The position numbers and the translations under genes were made by a program. The notes beneath the pieces are model-generated. The model saw only the letters and a program-made list of their open reading frames with translations, searched no databases and was not told where the DNA came from. Source: Funneliformis mosseae (Eukaryota > Glomeromycota > Glomeromycetes > Glomerales > Glomeraceae). Taken from it: DNA of 10,251 bases. The stretch spans positions 1 to 10,251 of the forward strand of contig CAJVPP010004042.1 of assembly GCA_910592005.1 (NCBI GenBank). The letters are read 5' to 3'. Shown here piece by piece: positions 1 to 7,933 of this stretch; position 1 is the first letter of the stretch; each line of letters opens with the position of its first letter.

Positions 1-1
1 A

Positions 2-436
2 CCACTTTATCCAGATATTCTATCTCCTTTTTATCAACACAATGATACTGCATTACAACAAGTGAAATCTCTACTTCAATAACTCAGAAGAGCAAAAAGC
101 TTAAGAAATAGAGTCGAAATACTAATAGTCCTATGCCATATAGGAAAGGTTATTGAAACTAAAACAGAATCACCAACTGAAAGAACTCAATGTATGAACC
201 TTCTCTCACTATACTACCGTAAAGTAGTTGTACGAGTATATTACCTGTATGAATTAATTGGAATAGACCAAATTGCTTGAACTAAATATACAACTATAGG
301 AATGCTCTCTCGTATTAATCGTGAACAACATCAACAGCTTGTACAAGAAGCCAGTACCATCGCAGAAGCTCAGATATTGGAGGAGAAAGTTGTTAGTAAT
401 AATCTGTTTGTGCAACTAAATGACTGCGCCAACTAA
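2..436 (+). pseudogene. 3' part of a decayed protein-coding sequence, family not identified
   Basis: One frame (codons starting at 2, 5, 8...) reads as ordinary protein with mixed amino-acid use, unlike the rest of the window. It begins outside the window, so the start is missing, and ends at a TAA at 434-436 after 144 codons. Two internal stops break it: TAA at 80-82 (codon 27) and TGA at 278-280 (codon 93). Both are one C-to-T change from a sense codon (CAA, CGA). The readable parts include RNRVEILIVLCHIGKVIE, then a Tyr-rich piece (LLSLYYRKVVVRVYYLYEL), then a Gln/Glu-rich, probably helical C-terminus (INREQHQQLVQEASTIAEAQ). No catalytic motif, signal peptide or membrane segment is visible. 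It resembles my memory of repeated hypothetical proteins of Glomeromycotina that travel with transposons, but I cannot name the family. A stop-codon-reassigned genome is an unlikely alternative, because both TAA and TGA interrupt the frame. Confidence 0.6.
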
Positions 437-819
437 TGTCATCAATGATTACCTGAAAAACCGTGATCACTATTTTCACCAATTTCACTGCTATCACAAC
501 TATCATTGTGATATTCATTTTTATTATTATAATGTTTATCATTATTTTATCTATTATATTTATTATCTCTATTTTATAATTATATTTTATATAAATATCC
601 TGTATTGTCACCTTGACAAACTAACAAGTTTCAATCGTACAATTAATAAAGTATAATCTTAACAACATAAAAACTGTATCTTTGTCAATATCTATTTCCT
701 TAAAACATAAATCATCAATAAAGACAACCTGACCCTTCAACTTAAATAAATTTGTGTTTATTTCTTTCACAGTTTACAACTTAAACTTCCTGTTAGCAAA
801 TAAGCTTTGTTATCCTAAT
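437..819. other. Gene-free stretch with a TAT/ATT low-complexity tract
   Basis: No supportable gene. Positions about 488-600 are a run of imperfect TAT, ATT and CAT trinucleotides, best described as degenerate simple sequence. Reading frames open across it on both strands (393-611 minus, 420-656 plus), but they encode almost only Tyr, Ile, Asn and His, and they overlap each other and the end of the pseudogene. They are composition artefacts. From 600 to 819 the sequence is AT-rich with no pattern I can support. Confidence 0.55.
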
Positions 820-1262
820 AACGTAGTGTTTAGGCTTAACAGCGGGAAAAGTCCATTATTGATACAGGTAGAACTATTAATGGAAGAAGTGTTATATAGG
901 TAATGTCCTAAAAAATCCAGAGCATTTTGAAGTGGTCCATTAGTTCTGGCTGATCTTCCTTAGGAAATTGTTAATCGCGGGAATTACTCACACCCAACCA
1001 TTCTTTTTAACGCAGAAATAGACAATTCCAAATATTTTCCGATCACGCTAATGCTAACGCTACTTACAAATGAAATGACAATAATATTACATTACTTAGA
1101 ATTAATTAGATTGTTATTTCAAAAATGCGTCGCCGAAAAAATCCAAAGTATTTTTTTTAAAATTATTTTTATTGTAAAAAATTTTTTGATCAATCGGTAA
1201 ATAGTTTACGTTGTTAGTCGCAGTTTATACTATACCTTAGATGATCGCCAATTGTGCCAAAT
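820..1262. other. Non-coding, CpG-retaining stretch next to the first repeat arm
   Basis: No open frame of note. By hand count there are about 15 CpG dinucleotides between about 820 and 1250, for example around 842, 975, 1040-1060, 1128-1134, 1196 and 1209-1247. This is several times the density of the repeat interiors to its right. It holds a three-unit hexamer tandem at 1045-1062. It may be an unrepeated, less methylated flank or the remains of a promoter region. Nothing in the sequence settles which. Confidence 0.4.
1045..1062. repeat. Three-unit hexamer tandem repeat (ACGCTA)
   Basis: ACGCTA, ATGCTA and ACGCTA follow each other without a gap. The middle unit differs from the others by one C-to-T transition at a CpG. 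It is short, so it may be chance or a small slippage duplication. Confidence 0.5.
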
Positions 1263-1264
1263 AT

Positions 1265-1291
1265 CATACATGTTATACATGTAATACATGT
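1265..1291. repeat. Three 9-bp tandem units NATACATGT at the outer edge of the left arm
   Basis: CATACATGT, TATACATGT and AATACATGT are three consecutive 9-bp units with identical last eight bases. A further AATACATGTA lies at 1311-1320. The core TACATGTA is palindromic. The tandem spans the proposed outer boundary of the first LTR-like arm at 1271, so it blurs where the element really starts. Confidence 0.65.
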
Positions 1292-1434
1292 ATTATTTAG
1301 TCGACTTTATAATACATGTATCAAATAGTTTACCTTTTATTATAAATATTATATAGTCTACTTTTCATTACTTATATTATTTTCATTATATGTACTTATT
1401 GAAAGGTATAATTTAGTATTAGTTAACAATTTTA

Positions 1435-1443
1435 TATAAATAG
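1435..1443 (+). promoter_or_regulatory. TATA box of arm 1a
   Basis: TATAAATAG followed by ACCTG. The same box is in the inverted partner at 6484-6492, at almost the same distance from the arm end (about 164 and 156 bp). Its conservation in an otherwise diverged repeat supports a core promoter directed to the right, into the element. Confidence 0.6.
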
Positions 1444-1502
1444 ACCTGAAAGTTGACCTTGAGTCAACAGAGTTCGAAGAGTTTGATCAGATAGTTTTCT
1501 GA

Positions 1503-1525
1503 ATAAGTCTTGGGATTAGACTTAT
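1503..1525 (+). promoter_or_regulatory. Stem-loop between TATA box and AATAAA in arm 1a
   Basis: ATAAGTCT and AGACTTAT form an 8-bp perfect inverted repeat around a 7-base loop. In arm 1b the same place reads ATAAGTCT...AAACTTAT in the repeat sense, so one pair is lost. It would fall in the putative R region of the transcript, before the polyadenylation signal. A function is inference only. Confidence 0.45.
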
Positions 1526-1537
1526 AACTCTACAGTT

Positions 1538-1543
1538 AATAAA
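1538..1543 (+). terminator. Polyadenylation signal of arm 1a
   Basis: AATAAA lies 94 bp after the end of the TATA box and is followed within 30 bases by a T/C-rich run (ACTACTTTACTCTTTC). The signal is kept in the partner arm at 6381-6386. This is the usual order of LTR signals. Confidence 0.5.
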
Positions 1544-1742
1544 GTTACTACTTTACTCTTTCAACTTTCTTCTTATCTTCATCATAGGATTGATCGTGAT
1601 AACCTACTACACAAGTGAATCATGATAATCAATTGTTTTATTTGTTTATCATTAATTTCTCTCAGGAAAGGCCTTTGAGATAATTGTGTTATTAAGTTTA
1701 TCATTTTTATTAGCTTGGTTTGAGACGATTCCAGGTTTAACA

Positions 1743-4700
1743 ACGTTTAATAAAAAAGATTAATTTTATATATAAATTTTTTTTAATTCATTCATTTATT
1801 AAAGTTAATTGAAAATTTTAAGATTTCAATAAAATCAAAACTTTACCACTGTTTCAAATATGCTTTTTGTATTTACGAATGGCGCAGTTACTATAGAAAA
1901 TTAATTAGTGCAGGTTGGAAATTGTTCCTTAAAGAATTTACATTACAAATTTCAATACATATTATATTCACTATATCCAATAGATTTTTGTGAATGGACT
2001 GTCAATATTTGTTATAAATTATACTTTATATGAACTATTTATTAAGAAAATAAGAAAAATCCCTTTTAAAGGTATAATAAATGTAATGAAGCGTTAAGCG
2101 AGAAAAAAAAGAATTATTCCAATGATAATGATCAAAAATATAAGAAATTTAAACCTTACAATCAAATAGTTAACGAGATGAAAATTGTTATTATTCTATC
2201 ACAAAGACTAATTTTCTTTATATTCGACTAAGAACTTGTAAAACTATATAATTATTAATATTAACCTTACAGATACTCCCGTTTTCATTATTAAAGTCAA
2301 TATGAGCTTTTTTAATTACCAACTGAAACTGAGAGAGTTCTGCTTATTGTAAATTCAATTCATCAAAAAATTGAGAAAGCTTTTTTAACACATTACCATC
2401 AAAGGAAAAAAGTACCAAAGATATAATAAAAAATTAATACATATCTTAATTAGTGTAAGAATATGATGATCAGATAAAAATTTTTGACGTTTTCGCAAAA
2501 TATTTAGAAGCGTGTAATTATTACTCTAGAACCTTAAAAATAATTCTTTCAACATGGTTAATGAACTTAAGAAAGCTAAAATATTCAAATTATGGAGGAT
2601 GGAGAGAGAACATTTCTCATAAAGAAATAGTAAATTAATCACAGCAAATATCAAACTTTAACTAAGTCCACTGAAAATTTAACGTCTATACAAGTATTCA
2701 GTTATGTCATCTGACTAAGCAATTTGCAATTCAACTAAGAGGATTAATTGCATTATGAGTTTGAATTTGTACACCTTAATGTGTGTTTAACAAAAAGGAC
2801 AGAAGAAATGATTTTCAATTTATTAGAATTTAGCTCAATGATTAGCTTTGATATTCCGTTTAAAATTTGGTTGCTTATGAAAATATTATACAGTATATTT
2901 TTTTTCATCAATATAAAAATGCTGTAGGAAATAAAATAATTATGAATTATATTTTTATCGTTGATAAATTTCTAGTGAAAAAAATAAAATACTCTCTGGA
3001 ATATTTCAATGATCACATAATAAAAAGTGTATAGAACAAATAATTTAATTACTCAAATTCCTTTATATAGAGACAACAAAACTTCTGAAACTATATCATT
3101 TTCCTCTCAAATTACATATTTATTTTGTGAAAAAGCAAAGGTTTTATACATCAATTCTCTGTCTACTTACTTAACGGTTTAGGTGAAAGATATTTTTCTA
3201 TTTACATCCTTATTTTATGTATACAATTCAATTTCAATTGAATTGCAAAATATTTTATCTTGCGTATCATTAAATTTATTAAATTTGGGTAATCCCAGTA
3301 AAGTTTCGGACTTTCAGAGGTTGGTTCTACAATCACTTTAAATCCAAGTTAAAATTTTTGGGTGAATACCATAAATTGATAAAATGTTATACAAGTGAGT
3401 AATACCACCAACTATTAGTTCTATTATTCAATATACCGGAGAAATATAATCTTATTTCAACAAAATTTTCATTAATTAGTAAAAAAAATGAGTAAGTATT
3501 GTATGTGTGTAAATTGATTGACTCGCATGATCCATACAATCTGCAAAATAGATGAGATACTAAAGCTCACTTAGTATTAAATAAATACTACGAATTTACA
3601 GACTGAATTCCTACTAAGGATATAAGAAGATCACTTCAGTAAATTTATTCTAGTTTCAATATCTATTTCCTCGTAATAACATTTAAATCAGTTTAGATTT
3701 AGTTATAAAATTATTTGGTAAATTATTATTTATAATTAATGAACATAATAACTCACATCCTTATTTTGATGTTAAGGAATTACATAGATGCTTGTAAAAG
3801 GAAATCCTTACTAAATCATCGTTAACTAATCGTTGTTTCTTTCTTATGTTAAACTGAGAGAAGTGTGACATCTATTCAACTATTATAAATTGTTTTATAC
3901 ATGTTTCCTCTCGAAATGAGATATACAAATTTGTTTGTAAATTTAATCATAATATGGGCTTTCTATTATAATTAAGTTACAGATCATATGTACTTTAATT
4001 CGATTTTTTAATTTTTGGCAAATTGATTTTGCTTCTGATATATTTGACAATTATTATCTATTACAGAAATCTTATATATTGTACTGTAAATCTAAATAAA
4101 AAAAAATACGTCACTATTGTAAAAATATATATAGTCCAAAAATTCATACATCTTAATTTGACAATTATAAGGATATTCAAGCATTAACCCTGATCAAGGT
4201 TATAAACTTTTTAAAAAAAAAAATTTTCTAAGAAGTATATATTAACTAATTTTGTAAAAAAAAAGCTCATTCAAAATAATAACCTATTTGTTTTTCTTTA
4301 CTCTTTACAATTTAATATTTATATGCTATTTAATGCGATATTTAATTTTTTTGAACCTCTCTATTGATGAGTGATTATTTTAATAATTGCTATATAGGTT
4401 GAACCAAAAATATATTAATTAACAGAACTTATAGCAGCATATTTTCTATTATAAAAAAAACAGCAAAGAATTTAAATTTTTGCTTCAAATACTCTCCTCT
4501 CCATACCTAAAAAGTTTTCTAATAACAAATAACTTTCTATCTTTACTAAAACTTTTCAAACGCTATTGATGAAAAATTTGTTATATTATTAGTGTTTTTC
4601 CATTTTGGTTATGAGTTCATCAATCAATATTCGCGAAATATTACTTGAACTACAGGTTTAATATACCCAGAAAATTTATTCTATATCCCAGTGTTATTAT

Positions 4701-6180
4701 GTATTGATAAGAAATTATTTTTACAAGATCATTCTTTTAATCCATTGATTCTCAAGATCTGAATCCTAACTGCCTAAGCACAATTTTCTTATTCGTTCAA
4801 AAAATGCTAAGATTTTAATTCTATCAATTTTTTTCTTTTATCATTTTAATACAGCAAATAGTTGGATCCTTAATGTTCAAATTTTCATGTCTAAATATTT
4901 AATACATATACATATAATTTACAAAATTTATAAAAGTATTTTTTATTTGCTTTTATTTATTATTTCTTTTTTAACAATATCTAGGTGAATACTAAAGAGC
5001 CATAGTATAATCATCAATTCCCTTAAATTTCTGTCTGTCTGGTTATGTTTCATATCTTTTTATAAACTGCTTATTGTTTAATAAAGTAGCCAGTAAAAGG
5101 TTTTAGCTTAAAAGGAGAAGCATTTTCTGGTAGTAATAAGCTAAGAGCAATGGTTTAATACTTATATATGGGATGCTCCCTAGGATTTTCCTATTCATTC
5201 TCTTTGAAGTATTTACTTTATAGGTGAAAGTTTCCTTCACATGTCTTTCTTTGAAAAGCTCAATTCCCATTGTAGACATTAAGTGGTTTTTATTTTTATT
5301 GTTAAGTTAGTCCTTCTAATACTTTCTTCTAACTTATAAAATTTTACAGGTTCAAAAGGATTGCAAAAAGGAAGTTATACCATCTTCAGTACAACATATC
5401 TTATCTAAAAAAATGCTTTCGAATTATCATCAAAAAAAAAACATTTTTTATTATTATCACAAAGCATTTTCCTTAATACAAAAAAAATAGCCCTAAACAA
5501 CGAAAATGATTTATAATATAAAATATTTCTTAAACTACTAATCCTCTACCTCCAATTATTTGCAAATAAAGTTTATTGATTTATTGATCTTGGATAATAT
5601 ATGAAAATAAATCAGAACACCTATTGAGAGCTGAAGAATATTAATTAATTTTTTTGAAATGTCTTTAAATATTATCACATAATATGCCCAATAATATATT
5701 GATCAGAATTATTTATTTTTTTATCTAATCATTTTTAATAAAGTTTTAAATGTATTAGTAGAAATATTAATGATAGCAAATTTTTTATTAATATATGCTT
5801 TAAAATTAACAAATTTTGGTAATGAAATTTTTGTCAATTTTTTTTAAATAAGAAATTTAGAGAAGGCTTTAAAGTGGATAATTTCTTTATTTTATTTTTT
5901 TTTTAAAAAAAAACAAAAAATGCAGGTATTGATTTGAAATTTTTTAAGTAAAATTCTTAGTAGAATTTTATAATTTACATCAAAACAAAATTAGATAACT
6001 TTTAAATAAAAAGGCTTACAATAGTATGTCATTTAGTTAGATTACAATATAACTTCCCTTAAAATTAAGACTTTTTAAAACATTAGCTGATTATATAATT
6101 TATCTAATTATAATTATAAATAAATAAATAATATAACAAAAAATATGAAAAATAATGCTCTGTTCAAAATTATATTTCAG
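1743..6180. other. Decayed interior of element 1; no gene found
   Basis: About 4.4 kb of AT-rich DNA with stops in every frame. I looked for reverse transcriptase, integrase, protease, transposase and tyrosine-recombinase motifs on both strands and could support none. Slightly GC-richer islands (about 1865-1930, 2480-2640, 4600-4800 and 5100-5290) may be remnants of coding sequence. The longest of the short frames I followed by hand is 58 codons on the minus strand (5103-5279), a length that chance can give at this base composition. No PBS-like segment follows either arm. CpG is scarce (about 33 by hand count) and essentially absent after about 5510. Confidence 0.5.
3224..3245. repeat. Near-perfect palindrome with 10-bp arms
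   Basis: CAATTCAATT, a two-base spacer TC, then AATTGAATTG. The arms are exact reverse complements. It is longer than expected for one site even in AT-rich DNA, but the window offers many chances. It could extrude as a cruciform or be a remnant of an insertion footprint. Confidence 0.6.
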
Positions 6181-6380
6181 TGTTAAACCTGAAATCATCT
6201 AAAACTAAACTAATAAACCTAAATAAACTTAATAACACAATTATCTCAAAGGCATTTCTTAAGAGAAATTAACAATTAATAAATGAAATAATTTATTATC
6301 ACGATTCACTTATGTAGTAATTTATCACAATTAATCCTATGATAAAGATAAGAAGAAGGTTGAAAGTGTAAAATAATAAC

Positions 6381-6386
6381 TTTATT
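6381..6386 (-). terminator. Polyadenylation signal of arm 1b
   Basis: TTTATT on the plus strand is AATAAA on the arm's own strand, 97 bp after its TATA box, in the same place as in arm 1a. Confidence 0.45.
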
Positions 6387-6483
6387 AAACTATAGAGTTA
6401 TAAGTTTAATTCCAAGACTTATTTAGAAAACTATCTAATTGAACTCTCTTCAAACTCTGTTAACTTAAGGTCAACTTACAGGT

Positions 6484-6492
6484 CTATTTATA
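6484..6492 (-). promoter_or_regulatory. TATA box of arm 1b
   Basis: CTATTTATA on the plus strand is TATAAATAG on the minus strand, followed there by ACCTGTAAGTTGACC, as in arm 1a (ACCTGAAAGTTGACC). It points leftward into the element, towards the promoter of arm 1a. Confidence 0.55.
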
Positions 6493-6889
6493 TCAAATTA
6501 CTAACTATTACTATACTATGCTCTTTGATAAGTATATATAATGAAAATAATATAAATAATAAAAATAAGACTATATAATATTTATATTAAAAAATAAACT
6601 ATTCAATACATATATTTAAAAGTCAATTAAAGGATATATATATTATATGTTGATACTGTATGAAGTCAATTCTATTGCATTACAATGATTGATGAATATT
6701 TAACATTATTAATATTATTAGCATTTTTAACTTAGCTATCATTTTCATTTTATTTATTTTATTCTTATATTTTATTATTATTATCTATTATATTATTATC
6801 AATGTTAAATTATAATTTATCTTTATATTTATCTTAGCATTATAAAATAGTTTAGCATTAGATAGTAATTTTTTATAATTGTATTTTTG

Positions 6890-6898
6890 TATAAATAG
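6890..6898 (+). promoter_or_regulatory. TATA box of arm 2a
   Basis: TATAAATAG followed by AATAGAAATTTGTTCTTGC. The inverted partner has the same box with AATAG changed to GATAG and GTTCTTG kept. The conserved stretch just downstream would be the transcription start region. Confidence 0.55.
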
Positions 6899-6962
6899 AA
6901 TAGAAATTTGTTCTTGCAAAAGGGTAGAGATAATAGTGTAAACTTAATAGTTCAAGTTTAGA

Positions 6963-6991
6963 CTTAGAATCCAAGGTTAAGGATTGCTAAG
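6963..6991 (+). promoter_or_regulatory. Stem-loop between TATA box and AATAAA in arm 2a
   Basis: CTTAGAATCC pairs with GGATTGCTAAG around an 8-base loop, giving ten pairs with one bulged G. In arm 2b the right half (GGATTGCTAAG) is identical and the left half has changed (CTTTGAATCT). It occupies the same relative place as the stem-loop in arm 1a. Confidence 0.45.
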
Positions 6992-7006
6992 AATACAAAT
7001 CTCTAC

Positions 7007-7012
7007 AATAAA
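7007..7012 (+). terminator. Polyadenylation signal of arm 2a
   Basis: AATAAA followed by GGAATCTCTTTTTAAA, 108 bp after the TATA box. The inverted copy keeps AATAAAGAAATCTCTTTCTAAA at the same distance. Confidence 0.45.
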
Positions 7013-7231
7013 GGAATCTCTTTTTAAACTATACATATTAAAAATCCTTTAACATATCAATTGTGTTTATCGTGTTTACAAGTTGTTAAAGTTATTTACT
7101 CATCTAAAAGTATAAACCTAAGGTTGATTGTAATAAGACTTATTTCACAGTAACTTAGTAGTTTCTCATATATTACTCCCTTTATTAAGTCATTATGATA
7201 TAGTAATAATTTTTCCATTAATGATATAACA

Positions 7232-7590
7232 TTGAAACATAACTTAATGTAATTAAATATTTCATTTAATATATTACATCTGTAGTATTTTTAGGAATTA
7301 TTATATAGAGTAGAATACTTTATAAAAAAGAATATCTAGAATTTAACAGGTAAATGTATTGAAATAATAATGTATAAATTATGAACATATCTATTGTCTG
7401 AAATATATTCTAATCTTGTGGATTCTAAATATTCATTTTATTTAAAATATGTTATTATCCAAAATTTCAATGATCAATTTCTTTAGAATGCAAAACTAGA
7501 TATTTTCTAGATATTTTTCAAATATAATTTATATTTTCTGAACAATTTTCAGACATTATTTTTATTTTTAAGTATAATTTATTTTTTGAA
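7232..7590. other. Spacer between arms 2a and 2b; no gene
   Basis: AT-rich, with stops in all frames. It holds an 11-bp tandem duplication of CTAGATATTTT at 7496-7506 and 7507-7517. No tRNA-like, PBS or coding signal is visible. Confidence 0.5.
7496..7517. repeat. Perfect 11-bp tandem duplication
   Basis: CTAGATATTTT occurs twice in a row. CTAG at the start of each unit also makes a small inverted repeat (CTAGA...TCTAG). Likely slippage. Confidence 0.6.
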
Positions 7591-7811
7591 TGTTATTAAC
7601 TTTATACTTAGTCTATTGAATTTAGAGTAATGATGACTTAATAACAAGAAGTAATATATGACAAATTACTAAGTTACTATGGAATAAGTATTACAATCAA
7701 TCTTAAGTTTATAATTTAGACAAATAAATAACTTTAACAATTTATAATAATAATAAATACAATTGACACGTTAAAGGATTTTTAATATTATGTAATTTAG
7801 AAAGAGATTTC

Positions 7812-7817
7812 TTTATT
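7812..7817 (-). terminator. Polyadenylation signal of arm 2b
   Basis: TTTATT on the plus strand, AATAAA on the arm's strand, 107 bp after its TATA box. Confidence 0.4.
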
Positions 7818-7924
7818 ATAAAAATTGTATTCTTAGCAATCCTAAACCTTAGATTCAAAGTCTTTAATTCAAACTATTAAATTATCACTATTATCTTTAT
7901 CTTTTTACAAGAACAATTTCTATC

Positions 7925-7933
7925 CTATTTATA
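7925..7933 (-). promoter_or_regulatory. TATA box of arm 2b
   Basis: CTATTTATA on the plus strand is TATAAATAG on the minus strand, followed by GATAGAAATTGTTCTTG. It points leftward, towards arm 2a. Confidence 0.5.

Larger units (their letters stand above)
1271..1742 (+). repeat. LTR-like arm 1a
   Basis: A unit of 472 bp that begins TGTTA and ends TAACA, a 5-bp terminal inversion with the TG...CA ends typical of LTRs. It aligns with the reverse complement of 6181-6647 over its full length, for example through the TATA region, GTTGACC near 1453, GATAGTTTTCT near 1490, and the stretch from 1561 to the end. It has a TATA box at 1435-1443 and AATAAA at 1538-1543, giving a U3 of about 190 bp, a short R and a U5 of about 190 bp. 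Four of its CpGs survive. The inner end is well defined because the homology stops there. The outer end lies within a tandem repeat and could be off by several bases. Confidence 0.7.
1271..6647. mobile_element. Inverted-repeat-bounded element 1 (about 5.4 kb)
   Basis: Two copies of a repeat of about 470 bp, at 1271-1742 and 6181-6647, face each other in inverted orientation around about 4.4 kb of decayed AT-rich DNA. Similarity between the arms runs through their whole length, with small indels and many transitions, and stops at TAACA on the inner side of each. The outer limits are less exact. The inward-pointing TATA boxes would allow convergent transcription. Candidates are two solo LTRs inserted in opposite directions, a DIRS-like or Mutator-like element with promoter-bearing terminal inverted repeats, or a fold-back element. 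I see no clear 4-9 bp target duplication (left flank ATACA, right flank TGTTG), no enzyme motif, and no primer-binding site inside either arm. Confidence 0.6.
6181..6647 (-). repeat. LTR-like arm 1b, inverted partner of arm 1a
   Basis: Read on the minus strand, this matches arm 1a from its outer part to the terminal GGTTTAACA (TGTTAAACC at 6181 on the plus strand). The TATA box is at 6484-6492 and AATAAA at 6381-6386, in the same order and spacing. Compared with 1a it carries many C-to-T and G-to-A changes, and four CpGs present in 1a are TpG here. One CpG (6302-6303) is kept here and lost in 1a. The outer end is uncertain: it runs into the start of the next element at 6648, which either inserted at that end or cut off its last bases. 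Confidence 0.7.
6648..7231 (+). repeat. LTR-like arm 2a
   Basis: It begins TGTTGATACTGTATGAAGTC and aligns with the reverse complement of 7591-8162. Clear blocks include the outer 45 bp, TTTTTTATAATTGTATTTT near the TATA box, AGATAATAGTG, GGATTGCTAAGAATACAA, AAAAATCCTTTAAC and GTTAAAGTTATTTA. It ends at ATAACA, where similarity fades; the last 40 bp align weakly, so the inner end is provisional. It shares the TGTT...AACA ends, TATA box and AATAAA order with arm 1a, but otherwise differs and is a separate family. Confidence 0.65.

Noticed and set aside
393..656. Two overlapping open frames of 72 and 78 codons on opposite strands (393-611 minus, 420-656 plus)
   Set aside because: Both read through a TAT/ATT low-complexity tract, consist mostly of Tyr, Ile, Asn and His or Ile, Val and Lys, overlap each other, and the plus one overlaps the pseudogene end in another frame.
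2554..2622. Short plus-strand frame starting MVNELKKAKIFKLWRMERE
   Set aside because: Only 22 codons before a stop, with no continuing frame and no recognisable domain.
4345..4375. Possible reverse-transcriptase-like S/Y-x-D-D core near CTATTGATGAGTG
   Set aside because: It reads Ile-Asp-Glu followed at once by a stop, with no surrounding RT motifs on either side.
5103..5279. 58-codon minus-strand frame beginning MSTMGIELFKERHVKETF
   Set aside because: The composition is less extreme than elsewhere, so it could be a coding remnant, but a frame of this length is expected by chance in several kb of AT-rich DNA. It has no motif and no promoter or splice context I can support.
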